Assembly: GCA_900142905.1 (NCBI GenBank)
Contig: FSRV01000002.1
Span: 1,364,001 to 1,428,000 of the forward strand
Origin: Burkholderia sp. GAS332
Lineage (GTDB): Bacteria > Pseudomonadota > Gammaproteobacteria > Burkholderiales > Burkholderiaceae
DNA length: 64,000 nt
Direction of reading: 5' to 3'
In this document: positions 27,101 through 35,909 of the stretch, in pieces
Numbering within the stretch: the stretch's first letter is position 1
How the letters are laid out: each line of letters begins with the position of its first letter
Notes under the pieces: generated by a model
Databases searched by the model: none
Told to the model about the DNA's origin: nothing
The model's input: the letters and a program-made list of their open reading frames with translations, nothing else
Position numbers and translations under genes: made by a program

Positions 27101-27515
27101 TGGCGGCCATGCCGTCGTTATAGGCACCGCTTGTGGTGATGGCTCCGCCGCTCGCGTTGGTGATCTGATTGCCGTTATTCACGCCGAGCAGGACGGCGCC
27201 GCGCACGGTGCCCGACCCGCCGCCGCCCGTCAGTGAGAGGTTGCCACTGCTGTTGATCGCGCTATTGGTGTCGACGCTGAAGACGACCGGGTTGGCGCTG
27301 CGCAGGAAATTGCCTGAGGTGGTGCTATCGGCATTGATCGTCACACCCGTGCTGCCGGTTTGCGCAATCACGGCAGGGATGCTGCCCGTGCAGGTGACGG
27401 TGGTGTTGCTTGGCGGTGCGGTAGTGCTGCACGCGGCCATCGCGGAAGGGGTAAGTGCTTTGGAGAGCAGCACGACGCTGCCCAGGCCGATTCCAAACTT
27501 TTTTTTCTTCTTCAT
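24174..27515 (-). CDS. Type V autotransporter, adhesin-like
   Basis: Secreted or surface protein. Start at 27515 (MKKKKKFGIGLG) has AAAGGA eight bases upstream; a signal peptide ends at about PSAMAA. The passenger is made of Gly/Ser/Thr/Asn-rich repeats of the TNSGTI and NNGTL kind, including two PATR-type units (TYSGGTTIDQGTIAVG and TYSGPTTVAAGSLAIG), followed by a pertactin-like segment, a Pro-rich linker with VTTPG repeats, and a C-terminal autotransporter beta-barrel (about 830-1113) ending in Trp. 1113 aa. No protease triad was seen, so adhesion or aggregation is more likely than proteolysis. A long GC-rich open frame on the opposite strand is an artefact. Confidence 0.92.
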   Translation of the reverse strand: MKKKKKFGIGLGSVVLLSKALTPSAMAACSTTAPPSNTTVTCTGSIPAVIAQTGSTGVTINADSTTSGNFLRSANPVVFSVDTNSAINSSGNLSLTGGGGSGTVRGAVLLGVNNGNQITNASGGAITTSGAYNDGMAANGSGNTLTNRGTITTSGPNAYGMTAAWGQTNVGQLSNTLINSGTVTTSGSNARAASILGGSGIINNSGTLSTTGAASPTAYLQGNNDQLTNSGTISASGSGSDAVFSNTAGSSFVATIQNLAGGSIISQNGSGIRTLNGNSTIINAGLVQSGIGTAITMGNGNDSLILQTGSVINGTADGGGGTNTVTLQGSGTASNAFTNFQTLLMQGVLWNWTGSGTFSLAHVQTGTLNLTGTLGASATALVDSGATLQANAQNLPASVTDNGLVRFAQDNAGTYAGSISGTGAVDKTGAGVLTLAPASATGNTYSGGTTIDQGTIAVGADNALGATTGGLTFNSGTLQLTTSFDLAGTRAITLAAGGGTIDTQSFNTTLTQAVSGTGALTKAGSGSLLMTGVSTYSGPTTVAAGSLAIGDAAHAGAALTGGGATTVASGATLGGYGSVTGAVTNNGTLAVANAVPSLASEGTGAFSINGSLVNAGLVQIGGPAGAGVGNQLNVTGNYVGQNGTIGLNTVVAGDGAASDRLVLSGGTATGSTRLQVTNVGGQGAQTVADGIQLIQATNGATTDASAFTLATPVKAGAYSYYLAKGGVSGGTTDNWYLRNTVAPLPNGVTSPPPVTTPGQPVTTPGEPPVAVPGEPIAAEGTPPLPVAPPAGSGAIPLYRVEVPVYAAAPGVARELGLMQIDTFHDRQGDQALLNESGTLPAAWGRAWGGHSVLSQNGAVNPQFDGSVYGIQAGQDLYADHSASGQRNHYGLFVGFARATGDVDGFALGMPNLAVGHLAINAYSLGGYWTHIGPSGWYTDAVLMGSSLTVDPVSRDGLNTTTHGNAVTGSLEGGLPIPLGAGLTLEPQAQLVWQRLALSDFNDGVSSVGFNSGNTFVGRIGARLQGQFDAFAIAWRPYLRASFLRTFGADDKVTFGGGTVIPGTVGQTAAQLGAGVVGKFSTSGSVFATLGWLTNLGGAHQRTVTGDAGVRWVW

Positions 27516-27855
27516 ACGCGTGGTCCTTTGTGAAGGCACGACACCATACGAGCGGAATGGTCCGACTTATACACGCCTTACCGAAACTTTCCAAATGCCC
27601 CTCGCATAACTTACGAATATGTTGTGAATCGCCGACGCTTGCCGAAGACCCGCATGGCGCTTCGCTTGCGGAGGAGCCGGGTGTTTTTTCGAGGAGGGAG
27701 AAGTGCATCCGCAAGTCCTGTGCGACCCGTAAGGAGTTTGAAACATCCGTTCGCCGCGTGACCGGTTAAGACTCACACCGGGTCCTGCTGAAACTTGCCA
27801 GGTGCAGTACTCTGTACGGCTCACTCATCCACGAATCCATGATGGAGTTTCGACG
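27516..27855. other. Divergent intergenic region, autotransporter / aldo-keto reductase
   Basis: About 340 bases without a credible gene. Ribosome sites lie at both edges (AAAGGA on minus, GGAG on plus). TTGCCA near 27796 with TACTCT 13 bases downstream is too closely spaced for a good promoter. I see no repeat. Confidence 0.4.
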
Positions 27856-28905
27856 ATGCGATACAACCAGTTAGGCCGTACCGGCGTGTTTGTTTCAGAG
27901 CTCTGCCTCGGCACAATGACCTTCGGTGGTGGCGAGGGTATATGGAAGCAGATCGGCGATCTGCAGCAGGGCGATGCGGAGCGGCTGGTCGGCCGGGCGC
28001 TCGACGCGGGTATCAATTTCATCGACACCGCCGACGTCTATGCCGAGGGTTTGTCCGAACAGATCACGGGCCAGGCGCTGAAGAACCTTAAAGTGCCGCG
28101 CGACAAAGTTGTGGTCGCAACCAAAGTATTCGGCCAGACGGCAGAATATCCGAACGCACGCGGCGCCTCGCGCTATCACATCATCGACGGTGTCAAGGCG
28201 AGCCTGAAGCGCCTGCAACTCGATCACGTCGACCTGTATCAGATCCACGGTTTCGATCCGGCCACGCCGATCGAAGAAACGGTGCGCGCGCTCGATACGC
28301 TGGTTCAGCATGGCCATGTGCGCTATGTCGGCGTGTCGAACTGGGCCGCGTGGCAGATCGTGAAGGCCTTGGGTATTGCGGAACGCCTAGGCCTCGCGCG
28401 GTTTGAAACCCTGCAGGCCTACTACACGCTGGCGGGCCGCGACCTCGAACGCGAACTCGTGCCGATGCTGCACAGCGAAGGTCTTGGACTGATGGTGTGG
28501 AGTCCGCTCGCGGGCGGCTTGCTGAGCGGCAAATTTGGGCGTGAGCAGCAGGGCGAAGCAGGCAGCCGTCGCACGACGTTCGATTTTCCGCCGGTCAATC
28601 GCGAGCGCGCTTACGACTGCATCGACGTGATGCGCGATATCGCTGAGGTGAAGAAGGTGTCGGTAGCGCAGATTGCGCTCGCGTGGCTGCTGCATCAACG
28701 CGTGGTGACCTCGGTGATCGTCGGCGCGAAGAAAATCGAGCAACTCGACGACAATATCGCCGCCACCGGCGTCACGTTGACCGCCGACGAGCTTGCAAAG
28801 CTCGCTCAGGTCAGCACGCTGCCGGCTGAGTACCCGGGCTGGATGCTGGAGCGCCAGGGCGAAGGGCGCCGCAAGCAGCTCGAAGAGGCGCGTCATCCGG
28901 TATAA
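27856..28905 (+). CDS. Aldo/keto reductase
   Basis: NADPH-dependent reductase of aldehydes or ketones, cytoplasmic TIM barrel. The tetrad is visible: Asp and Tyr in FIDTADVYAEG, Lys in VVVATKVFG and His in DLYQIHGFD. The C-terminal cofactor motif is TSVIVGAKKIEQLDDN. N-terminal MRYNQLGRTGVFVSELCLGTM is the classical AKR start. 349 aa from ATG 27856, with GGAG upstream. It resembles the AKR11/YajO-like branch rather than the shorter AKR5 group. Stands alone and ends near an inverted repeat. Confidence 0.92.
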   Translation: MRYNQLGRTGVFVSELCLGTMTFGGGEGIWKQIGDLQQGDAERLVGRALDAGINFIDTADVYAEGLSEQITGQALKNLKVPRDKVVVATKVFGQTAEYPNARGASRYHIIDGVKASLKRLQLDHVDLYQIHGFDPATPIEETVRALDTLVQHGHVRYVGVSNWAAWQIVKALGIAERLGLARFETLQAYYTLAGRDLERELVPMLHSEGLGLMVWSPLAGGLLSGKFGREQQGEAGSRRTTFDFPPVNRERAYDCIDVMRDIAEVKKVSVAQIALAWLLHQRVVTSVIVGAKKIEQLDDNIAATGVTLTADELAKLAQVSTLPAEYPGWMLERQGEGRRKQLEEARHPV

Positions 28906-29019
28906 CGCGTGCAGAGCGCTGCCGCGGCCGAGGCGGGGCGGGCACGCGGCGGGCTACGTGGCGGGTAATCGGTAGCGGCCCGCCGGAACCCCATGGCGGG
29001 GTGCCGGCCAGCGGAGCCA

Positions 29020-29054
29020 CAGTGAGCCTGTTTGACGGAAAGCCAGGCTCACTG
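29020..29054. terminator. Perfect 11-bp inverted repeat between convergent genes
   Basis: CAGTGAGCCTG (29020-29030) and CAGGCTCACTG (29044-29054) are exact reverse complements with a 13-base loop. It lies between the aldo/keto reductase and the minus-strand AhpD-like gene, suggesting a shared terminator. Confidence 0.6.
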
Positions 29055-29075
29055 AGCATCGTCAAACCGCTTCCT

Positions 29076-29432
29076 TCACGCCGCCGGTTTACTGTCCGCC
29101 TGATATGCGGCCACGGCGTCCATCGTGCGGGCCGAGTACACCATAGCGGCGCCCGCATTCACCGCGATCGCCACGCCGAGCGCTTCGGCGATCTCTTCAC
29201 GTGTCGCGCCGTGTTTCAGCGCTTCGGCGGTGTGCACGGTGATACAGCCGTCGCATCGCACGGTCACTGCCACCGCGAGCGAAATCAGCTCACGCGTCTT
29301 CGCGCCGAGCAGGTCAGCCTTCTGGCCGGCGCCCGACATCGTCTGATAGGCCTTCACGGTGTCCGGCGACAGTTTGGCGATCTCGCCGATGCGGCCGAAC
29401 AGTTCCTTGCGGTAATCGATCCAGTTCAACAT
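29076..29432 (-). CDS. AhpD-like carboxymuconolactone decarboxylase family protein with CxxC
   Basis: 118 aa. ELISLAVAVTVRCDGCITVHTAEALKHG carries the CxxC pair (Cys60, Cys63) and the nearby His67 of AhpD-type peroxidase-fold proteins, so a thiol-based antioxidant role is likely. Start ATG 29432 has AAGGAG upstream at good distance; a much longer open reading upstream is an artefact opposite the AraC gene. It is divergent from the AraC regulator with 117 bases between, which suggests control by it. Confidence 0.9.
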   Translation of the reverse strand: MLNWIDYRKELFGRIGEIAKLSPDTVKAYQTMSGAGQKADLLGAKTRELISLAVAVTVRCDGCITVHTAEALKHGATREEIAEALGVAIAVNAGAAMVYSARTMDAVAAYQADSKPAA

Positions 29433-29549
29433 GACAGTGCTCCTTGGTTCGCAACGCGCCGGCGGTTGCCGGTGCCGTGGGACAAAGTATTGCGCTGTGC
29501 CGCGATATCCTGAATACTCGATTCGCTCAACTTTTAGCGCGATCGTCTC

Positions 29550-30521
29550 ATGGATACGCTCAGCCGACTGATCGACCTTGCGCGGCCGCAAGCCAGCCTC
29601 GATCTGCGTTGCCTGCTCACGGGTGGCTTCGAGATCGATCATGCGCCGACGGAGGCGGGTATTGCGCCTTTTCATCTGGTGCTCGGCGGGACATGCGTGG
29701 TCGAGACGGCGGGTGGGGCGCAGATTGCGCTGCACGCGGGGGATTTCATGCTGTTTCCGCGTGGCGCCGCGCACCGGGTGCGCGACACGGGACGTGCGGC
29801 GGTCACGGCACCGTTGACCTTGGGTCATGACGGCATGCTGCCGCTGCGCCGCAATGATGGCGGCGCCGATACCCACCGTCCCAATGGCGAGCGCGACGTG
29901 GGCGCCGATCTCGATCTTCTCTGCGGCCGGTTCGTCTACGCACCGGGTTCCTCCGCCTTGTTGCTCAACGCGCTGCCCGACCCCTTTCATGTGTCGCTCG
30001 GCGGCAAGCAATCGCTGGGTGCGTTGCAGACGCTGATTGCACTAATGCGAGCCGAAGCCGGGCACCGTCAGCCCGGCGCGCTCACGATCGTCACCGCATT
30101 GAGTCACGCACTTTTCGCCATGGCCTTGCGCAGGCATGGCGAACAGCATGCGACCAGTTCAGGCGTGTTGGCCCTGCTGGCCGATGCGCGCCTCGGGGCT
30201 TCTGTGCAACGCATGCTGAGCGCCCCCGAGCGGGCGTGGACGATCGCGGAGCTAGGTGAACTCGCGGCGATGTCCCGCGCGACTTACGCACGCCACTTCA
30301 ACGCGCGCGCCGGCATGACGGTGATGGACTTTCTCACGCAGATCCGCATGACGATCGCCTGCGATCTGTTGCTGCGCACGCAGCGCAGCGCCGCGGAGAT
30401 CGGTGAGGCCGTGGGGTATCAATCGGAAGCCGCCTTCGGCAAGGCGTTTCAGCAGAGCGTCGGTGTGACGCCGGGGCGTTACCGGCGGCAACGGCAAGAG
30501 CACGATCAGAAAGCTGGCTAG
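29550..30521 (+). CDS. AraC-family regulator with cupin sensor
   Basis: N-terminal half is a cupin_6-type sensor (FHLVLGGTCVVETAGG, then ALHAGDFMLFPRGAAHRV). The C-terminal ~100 residues hold the two AraC helix-turn-helices (WTIAELGELAAMSRATYARHF and SAAEIGEAVGYQSEAAFGKAF, ending GVTPGRYRR). 323 aa. Cupin/AraC proteins of this type often control a divergent oxidoreductase or CMD gene, and here an AhpD-like gene lies divergent at 117 bases. Its stop codon overlaps the stop of the convergent FUSC gene by four bases. Confidence 0.9.
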   Translation: MDTLSRLIDLARPQASLDLRCLLTGGFEIDHAPTEAGIAPFHLVLGGTCVVETAGGAQIALHAGDFMLFPRGAAHRVRDTGRAAVTAPLTLGHDGMLPLRRNDGGADTHRPNGERDVGADLDLLCGRFVYAPGSSALLLNALPDPFHVSLGGKQSLGALQTLIALMRAEAGHRQPGALTIVTALSHALFAMALRRHGEQHATSSGVLALLADARLGASVQRMLSAPERAWTIAELGELAAMSRATYARHFNARAGMTVMDFLTQIRMTIACDLLLRTQRSAAEIGEAVGYQSEAAFGKAFQQSVGVTPGRYRRQRQEHDQKAG

Positions 30522-31087
30522 GCTTTGTCGGGTCTGCCGAACCAGCGCTTTTCTATCCTCGACATGATCAAGGTCACCAGCAAAGCGCAAACCGTGCCGA
30601 GCGTCACTTCGCCGAGGCGCAGCAGAGCCTTGTCCCACGGGGAACCCATGCCAGGCACCAGCAGCATGATGGTTGCCGTAATGCCGCCCAGACGCGCCGC
30701 GCTGCCTACGTTCACGATCCAGCACGTCACGATGGCCACGGCAACCGTGGCCGCGTAAGCCGCGAGATTGCCGCCGCCGAGCGTTGCGCCGATGAGGCCG
30801 CAAACGCCCCCGACCATCGCGCCGATGAACTGATCGCGCGAGAGATTGCGGGTGTCGATATAACTATGCTGGCTGACCGCGATTGCCGTAATCGCGGCCC
30901 AGAAGGCTTGTTCGGTATGCAGCCACTGGCCGATGGCGAAAGCGAGGCTGGCGCCGGCTACCGCCTGCACGGCCATCACGCCGCCTTCGGCCAACCGGTC
31001 GCCCAGCGGCAGCGACTTGAGAAAAACAAACAGCGAGTTGGCGGCGTTCGTGCGCGCTTCACGTCTTGAATCTTTGGGAGAGGTCAT
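30518..31087 (-). CDS. FUSC-like integral membrane protein
   Basis: 190 aa with about five hydrophobic segments. The stretch AFWAAITAIAVSQHSYIDT-x-LSRDQFIGAMVGG is characteristic of the FUSC/aromatic-acid exporter superfamily, where an N-terminal bundle precedes a cytoplasmic domain; here only the membrane part exists, so it is the short form. A basic N-terminus precedes TM1. Start ATG 31087 is favoured over an upstream one but lacks a strong ribosome site. Transport substrate unknown. It lies 66 bases downstream of the antiporter on the same strand and may be co-transcribed. Confidence 0.8.
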   Translation of the reverse strand: MTSPKDSRREARTNAANSLFVFLKSLPLGDRLAEGGVMAVQAVAGASLAFAIGQWLHTEQAFWAAITAIAVSQHSYIDTRNLSRDQFIGAMVGGVCGLIGATLGGGNLAAYAATVAVAIVTCWIVNVGSAARLGGITATIMLLVPGMGSPWDKALLRLGEVTLGTVCALLVTLIMSRIEKRWFGRPDKA

Positions 31088-31153
31088 CGAATGGCGAGGT
31101 GCCCGTTGCAGCATGGAGGAGTCGTATTCTAGCGAGGTCAGCGGCGGGCACCG

Positions 31154-32473
31154 CTAGTTTTCGCTGCTGCGCAGCCTGTGATACCAGGTCATCAGCGGCG
31201 TAGCCGAGACACCATGAATCACGACCGAAGCGGCGACGACCGCAAGCGCCAGCGGCACCAGGGGCGTGACGTCGGCCGCCGCGCCGAGTTCAAGCGCGTA
31301 CGCCAGGTAGTAAAACGAGCCGATGCCGCGGATGCCGAACCAGCTCATCAAACGCCGCTGGGTAGGCGTCGCGTTCGACCCCACCAGTGACAACTCCACC
31401 GCCACCGGCCGCACCAACACGAACAGGGCAACCGTGAGCGCCACCGTCTGCCACGTCAAAAGCGGCACTTGCAGTGTGGCGAGCACGTTACCGACCATCG
31501 CCATCACCGCGACCTCGGCGATGCGTTCGAGTTCGATCGTGAAACCCATCACCGACTCCGTCATATACGCATGCGCTTTGCTCGGGTTCGCCGCCGTCGC
31601 TTCGACGTCTTCGGAATCGACTTTACCGATTGCTTTTTGAGCTGAAACGCCGCCGCTCGCGCGGTGTTCGACGCGGCGCATCGCGACGCCCGCGGCGAAC
31701 ACCGCCAGGAAGCCATAGGTATGCGCGAGTTGCGCGGCGCCGAACGAGAGTCCGATCAGCCCCAACGCGAAGAAGCCCTCCAGACCGAGCGCCTGCGCGT
31801 GGTGCGTACGCAACCAGGTGACCGCGTGCGTCGTGAACCCGCCAAGCAGGCCGCCGATCGCAATTGCGCCGACCACGCCCCATACGATGCCGCTGAGGAG
31901 CGTGAAGGTCAGCGCGTCGGCAATGTGAGCTGCGGGCGCCGCGCATATCGTGAGGCCGAGCACGGCAAAAGGAAGTGCAATGCCGTCATTCAGGCCGCCT
32001 TCGCCGGAAAGTGCGAAGCGCAGGAGATCGTGATCGCCGGGATTGTGTACCTGGACGTCGTGGGCCAGCACCGGATCGGTCGGTGCGAGGATCGCAGCGA
32101 GCAGCAGGGACGGCCCCCAGCCTAGATGCAAACCATACACGCCGAACAGCGTGAGCAGGGGAATGGTGGCCAGCATGGCGAGGAAACCGAGACGCAGCGG
32201 CACGGTCCAGAGCTTCTCGAATACGCCGAGCCGCAAACGCAGGCCGATAGCGAACAGCGAGACCAGCAGCGCGACTTCGGTGATGATTCGCAGCAGATGC
32301 GCATCGGCGACCATATCCAGGCGCAACAGGTCCATGCCGGGTGGCCCGAGCGCGTAGCCGATGGCGAGGTAGAACATGGCGGCGCTAACGGGCAGCCGCC
32401 GCAGTGTCGTTGCTGCCACGCCCATGAATACGAGCACGGCCCCGACAATGAGAAACCACAGTGTTTCGTGCAT
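31154..32473 (-). CDS. CPA1/NhaP-type cation:proton antiporter
   Basis: Exchanges Na+ or K+ for protons across the inner membrane. About 12 hydrophobic segments. Ion-site motifs: APTDPVLAHDVQV (TM4-type TDP) and GEGGLNDGIALPF (the ND pair of the CPA1 family), with RGIGSFYYLAYAL near the C-terminus. A soluble loop with Ser, Glu and Lys is present around residue 290. 439 aa; no C-terminal regulatory domain. GGAGG precedes the ATG. The ND motif marks it as probably electroneutral; the exact ion cannot be told. Confidence 0.92.
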   Translation of the reverse strand: MHETLWFLIVGAVLVFMGVAATTLRRLPVSAAMFYLAIGYALGPPGMDLLRLDMVADAHLLRIITEVALLVSLFAIGLRLRLGVFEKLWTVPLRLGFLAMLATIPLLTLFGVYGLHLGWGPSLLLAAILAPTDPVLAHDVQVHNPGDHDLLRFALSGEGGLNDGIALPFAVLGLTICAAPAAHIADALTFTLLSGIVWGVVGAIAIGGLLGGFTTHAVTWLRTHHAQALGLEGFFALGLIGLSFGAAQLAHTYGFLAVFAAGVAMRRVEHRASGGVSAQKAIGKVDSEDVEATAANPSKAHAYMTESVMGFTIELERIAEVAVMAMVGNVLATLQVPLLTWQTVALTVALFVLVRPVAVELSLVGSNATPTQRRLMSWFGIRGIGSFYYLAYALELGAAADVTPLVPLALAVVAASVVIHGVSATPLMTWYHRLRSSEN

Positions 32474-32632
32474 GAGCCTCCGTTTGGGGCTGGCTTGCGT
32501 ACCCGCTCGCCTGGCCGTCGCTTATTGCAAGCGAAACGCGCCGGCATGTCGTGGTGGCAGCATGCCGGCGCATTGCTGCGGGTATGGCTCGACTCTGCAA
32601 CGAATCGGATTTGCCCGCAACGGGTGTGCGGC

Positions 32633-33160
32633 TTACAGCTTCAGCCCGCCAGCCTCCGGCGCATCCGACGACCCCGCCGGAATGTCGCCGACGCCCAGGT
32701 CGTCACGCCGATTGTAAGTATCGCGGCCCCAGTACGGCTCGCTGCCGTAATACTGATGGACTGACGTGGCCCACGTCTGGTCAGCCATTGACGGCCAATG
32801 GTCCTTATCGAACCCCGGTGCGTTCTTCACGCGCTCGGCTGCCATATCGAGGACGAAGCACTTCTGCTGCGTATCGAGCGTCAATGCGCTCCACGGAATC
32901 GCCAGCAGCTTGTCGCCGATGCCGAGAAAGCCGCCGCTCGACAGCACCACATAGGCGATACGACCGGAGCCGACGTCGAGCATGATGTCCTTGACCTTGC
33001 CGATGTCCTCGCCGTCGCTGCTGATCACCTTGTTGCCGTCGAGCGTGGCTGCCGCCATGACGTCCGGGCCGGGACCGTCGGCGCTCGCGCTGCCGTCGCC
33101 GACGATACGTGCGCCTTGTTCCTGGCGCATGCCGCCCAGGGTCTGTGTCTGGTTGATCAT
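32633..33160 (-). CDS. PRC-barrel domain protein
   Basis: Residues about 37-110 form a PRC-barrel (KVISSDGEDIGKVKDIMLDVGSGRIAYVVLSSGG..., then LLAIPWSALTLDT). The C-terminal tail holds aromatic YYGSEPYWGRD and no further known domain. 175 aa with strong AAAGGAG before the ATG. PRC-barrel proteins of this group occur in stress and envelope loci of Burkholderia; function unproven. It opens a 6-kb cluster of small stress-type genes and diverges from the secreted protein at 33514. Confidence 0.88.
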   Translation of the reverse strand: MINQTQTLGGMRQEQGARIVGDGSASADGPGPDVMAAATLDGNKVISSDGEDIGKVKDIMLDVGSGRIAYVVLSSGGFLGIGDKLLAIPWSALTLDTQQKCFVLDMAAERVKNAPGFDKDHWPSMADQTWATSVHQYYGSEPYWGRDTYNRRDDLGVGDIPAGSSDAPEAGGLKL

Positions 33161-33513
33161 GATGTTTCTCCTTTACCGGTTTGATGTGTGGAGGACTGAG
33201 CAACCGGCGTTCCTCCAATTCTCAGCGCCGCTATAGCAGTGATGTCGGTACACGGCGGTGCCGTGGTCAGGCGGCGCGCTGGAAATGACACGTAAAGGAT
33301 GCTGCCCCGCTTGAAACTATTTCGACTGCATGGAACACCATGCCGTGCGGCATAGCCCTTGCTGAACTGCTGAGGCACAGCGCGAATCGCCGTGGCCACT
33401 TCATTCGACAAGCTTGAGCGATGGCGATGGATGGGCAATACGGCGCTGTCAACGAATCAGACAGTCTCACGCTGCAAGCGGCAAACGCCGCCCATTCAAT
33501 CAGGGAGAGCTCC

Positions 33514-33813
33514 ATGAAATATTCAAAGGCATTGCTGGTAACGGCACTGATCGCCATGTCGGGCGTCGCGTTTGCGCAAGCGGGCGGTGGCAACGGTAAC
33601 GGCGGCAACAGCGGTAACGGCGGCTCGGGAAACGGGCACGGTGCGGCAACCCCGGCGCCGACGGCGGGTGGCGACGCAGCGTCGGGCGCAATGAGTGGCG
33701 GCACGAAAATGCAGCACACGTCGAAATCGAAATCGACGATGAAGCCGAAGACGAAGAAGCCGATGGCCGATTCGACCAACGGGGGTGCGAGCAGTGATAC
33801 CAACGCGCAATGA
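33514..33813 (+). CDS. Small secreted Gly/Asn-rich protein
   Basis: 99 aa. A clear signal peptide (MKYSKALLVTALIAMSGVAFA, cut before QAGG) is followed by a glycine/asparagine repeat tract (GGNGNGGNSGNGG) and then a Lys/Ser/Thr-rich basic region (SKSKSTMKPKTKKPM). No family recognised; it resembles Burkholderia small periplasmic proteins of unknown role. AGGGAGAG precedes ATG 33514; upstream reading has no support. It lies 75 bases before a lipoprotein gene in the same direction. Confidence 0.75.
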   Translation: MKYSKALLVTALIAMSGVAFAQAGGGNGNGGNSGNGGSGNGHGAATPAPTAGGDAASGAMSGGTKMQHTSKSKSTMKPKTKKPMADSTNGGASSDTNAQ

Positions 33814-33888
33814 CGCCAACGATGGGCGGCGAATCCGCACTCGCACGACGCCGACGCGGCTTCGCCGAACCGATGACGGAGGAGAGTC

Positions 33889-34164
33889 ATGAAACAGCGA
33901 TCCAGGCAGGGTGCCGGTAGGCAGGCGCTGATGGCGGCAGCGATCGTGCTATTGAGCACGGCTGCCGGTTGCAAACGCCCCGATAGCGGCGGCAGTGCGG
34001 ATACGGCCACTGCCGCCAGTGCTGCGCTGGCCAGCAGCGGCGTAATGAATGGCGACGCGGCCACTGGCAGTACTGCGGATACGAGCAGCGGTGCGGCTGC
34101 CGCTGCTGACGCGGCGGCGAGTATGCCTGCCGCAGCGGCAGCGGCCTCCGGCGCTAGCCAATAA
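33889..34164 (+). CDS. Small Ala-rich lipoprotein
   Basis: 91 aa. Basic N-terminus, hydrophobic segment and lipobox STAAGC at residues 23-28, so the Cys at 28 would be lipidated. The mature part is Ala/Ser/Gly/Thr low complexity, with no acidic residue following the Cys (Lys-Arg instead), which favours the outer membrane. GGAGGAG precedes the ATG. Function unknown; probably one unit with the secreted protein before it. Confidence 0.75.
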   Translation: MKQRSRQGAGRQALMAAAIVLLSTAAGCKRPDSGGSADTATAASAALASSGVMNGDAATGSTADTSSGAAAAADAAASMPAAAAAASGASQ

Positions 34165-34299
34165 GTCAGGTCGGAGATTCACGCAATAGGGCGTGCATTC
34201 GCATTGCGCGAAGACAGAATTGCCGCCCGAGGATTCCATGGCTAGGTGAACACTGCGGCAGTGATGTCAGCCCATCTCTTTCAACTTTGCCCGTTTTGC

Positions 34300-35613
34300 C
34301 TAGCGAGCGGCCTGCTTGGCGTTATGCGATGGCACGACCTCGCGTGACGTAGCCGAGCGCCGCGCGGTTCGCGCACCACCCTTGGCATCAGTCTGTGCAG
34401 CGGCTTCTTTACGCACCACCCGCGATTTTTTCAGCAGACTGGTGAGCGAACCGTTAATGCTGTCCGTCACCGCCGTGTCCCGCATCTTGCGACCCTTGGC
34501 GCCAGCCTTGCGCGCCAGCTGCGCCGCACGTTTTTCCGCATGCGCGAGCAGCGCGGCAAATGCCACTTCATCCACTCTCAGTCCACGGCGTGCCTGGCCG
34601 GGTGGCAAGCCCTGCAACTCATCTGCCTCGAACGCACGGATTACCGCAGGGTGGATGTAGCAGCGCCGGCAAACCGCGGGCGTATTGCGCAGCAACGCCG
34701 CCACATCCTTGACGGTTGCAACGATATGGCTACGCGCTTCCGTTGCACTGCTGCACATCAGCCGCCGCAGCGCGGCCAGTGCATAGACGCTGCCCGCCCA
34801 CGTTCGATAATCCTTGGCGGTGAAGTCGGCATCGCTCGCGCGACGCAAGTAATCGTTGATGTCCGCCGACCCCACCGTGCGGCGCATGCCGTCTTCGTCG
34901 AGATACTGGAACAGGTCGTGGCCAGGCAATTCGGCGCAGCGCCGCACGATGCGTTTGATGCGTGGATTATCCACGGTCACGTCGTGTTCGATCCCGCTCT
35001 TGCCGCGAAACTGGAAGCGCAACTGGCCGGCTTCGATCTTCACATGCTTCTTGCGTAGCGTCGTCAAACCGTACGACTGGTTCTCGCGCGCGTATTCGAC
35101 ACTGCCGATGCGAATCAGCGTGGTGTCGAGCAACTGCACGATCGCGGCGATGACCTTGTCGCATGGCATGCCCGGCAGTTTCAGATCGCGTGCGACGCGC
35201 GCGCGGATCTTTGGCAATGCATGGCCGAACGCCGCCATGCGTTCGTATTTATCGGCGTCGCGAGTCTCACGCCAGCGTGGGTGATACCGGTATTGCTTGC
35301 GGCCACGCGCATCGCGTCCGGTTGCCTGGATATGGCCACGTGCGTCGGGACAGATCCAGACGTCTTCGTAGGCGGGCGGAATGGCGAGCGCGTTGATCCG
35401 TTTGATTTCCTCTTCGTCGTCGATGCGCTTGCCCTTCAGGTCGACGTAGACGAAGCCGTCTTTGTCACGCTTGCGGGTGTAGCCGGGCTTGCTGTCGTCG
35501 GCGTGGCGCAAGCCCGGTGGCATGACCGCGGGAACGGCTTGTTGCGCCGGGTTGTCGTCAGCGCATTCAGTGCGTTCTGGACGGCGTCGAATCGAGTGGG
35601 TCGTGGCGGCCAT
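34300..35613 (-). CDS. DNA topoisomerase IB
   Basis: Relaxes supercoils through a 3'-phosphotyrosyl link. The catalytic Tyr is in CRRCYIHPAVI (Tyr319 from the ATG at 35613), with the Arg/Lys-rich catalytic region YGLTTLRKKHVKIEAG and GRKQYRYHPRWRE. The bacterial/poxvirus topo IB length is 320 to 350; this one is 437 aa, the excess being an N-terminal 45 residues and a basic C-terminal tail (KKSRVVRKEAAAQ...). A TTG start 21 bases upstream is possible. It sits in the stress-protein cluster, convergent with the lipoprotein gene and divergent from the DUF4142 gene. Confidence 0.92.
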   Translation of the reverse strand: MAATTHSIRRRPERTECADDNPAQQAVPAVMPPGLRHADDSKPGYTRKRDKDGFVYVDLKGKRIDDEEEIKRINALAIPPAYEDVWICPDARGHIQATGRDARGRKQYRYHPRWRETRDADKYERMAAFGHALPKIRARVARDLKLPGMPCDKVIAAIVQLLDTTLIRIGSVEYARENQSYGLTTLRKKHVKIEAGQLRFQFRGKSGIEHDVTVDNPRIKRIVRRCAELPGHDLFQYLDEDGMRRTVGSADINDYLRRASDADFTAKDYRTWAGSVYALAALRRLMCSSATEARSHIVATVKDVAALLRNTPAVCRRCYIHPAVIRAFEADELQGLPPGQARRGLRVDEVAFAALLAHAEKRAAQLARKAGAKGRKMRDTAVTDSINGSLTSLLKKSRVVRKEAAAQTDAKGGARTARRSATSREVVPSHNAKQAAR

Positions 35614-35909
35614 TGTTGGAGGTAGAAGTTTCAAGCATGAGGCGCGCTTTGCGCCGATGACTGCCTGTAAGCAAAGGCGATGCCCACCGCGGGCGTCGCG
35701 CGCTGCGGCATGCGCGAGCTGAACAGTCCTTGGGAAAGCTCCGTTTCGTTATCGGATGGGAGGGTGCCACGTATGCTGTACCCCGACGAAGAGCGGAAGT
35801 CATAGGCACGTTCTTTGCTCATTAAGAGGGGGGCGCTAGAGCGGTTTTGAAATGCTGCGCCTCGTCGCCCAGCATGCGTCGGTGGATAGGTTGACCAGGG
35901 AGAAAATGC

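Noticed and set aside
25854..27236. Long plus-strand open frame (460 codons) opposite the autotransporter
   Set aside because: Composition is Arg/Ala/Gly-rich without family resemblance and mirrors the repeat-rich antisense codons; no ribosome site.
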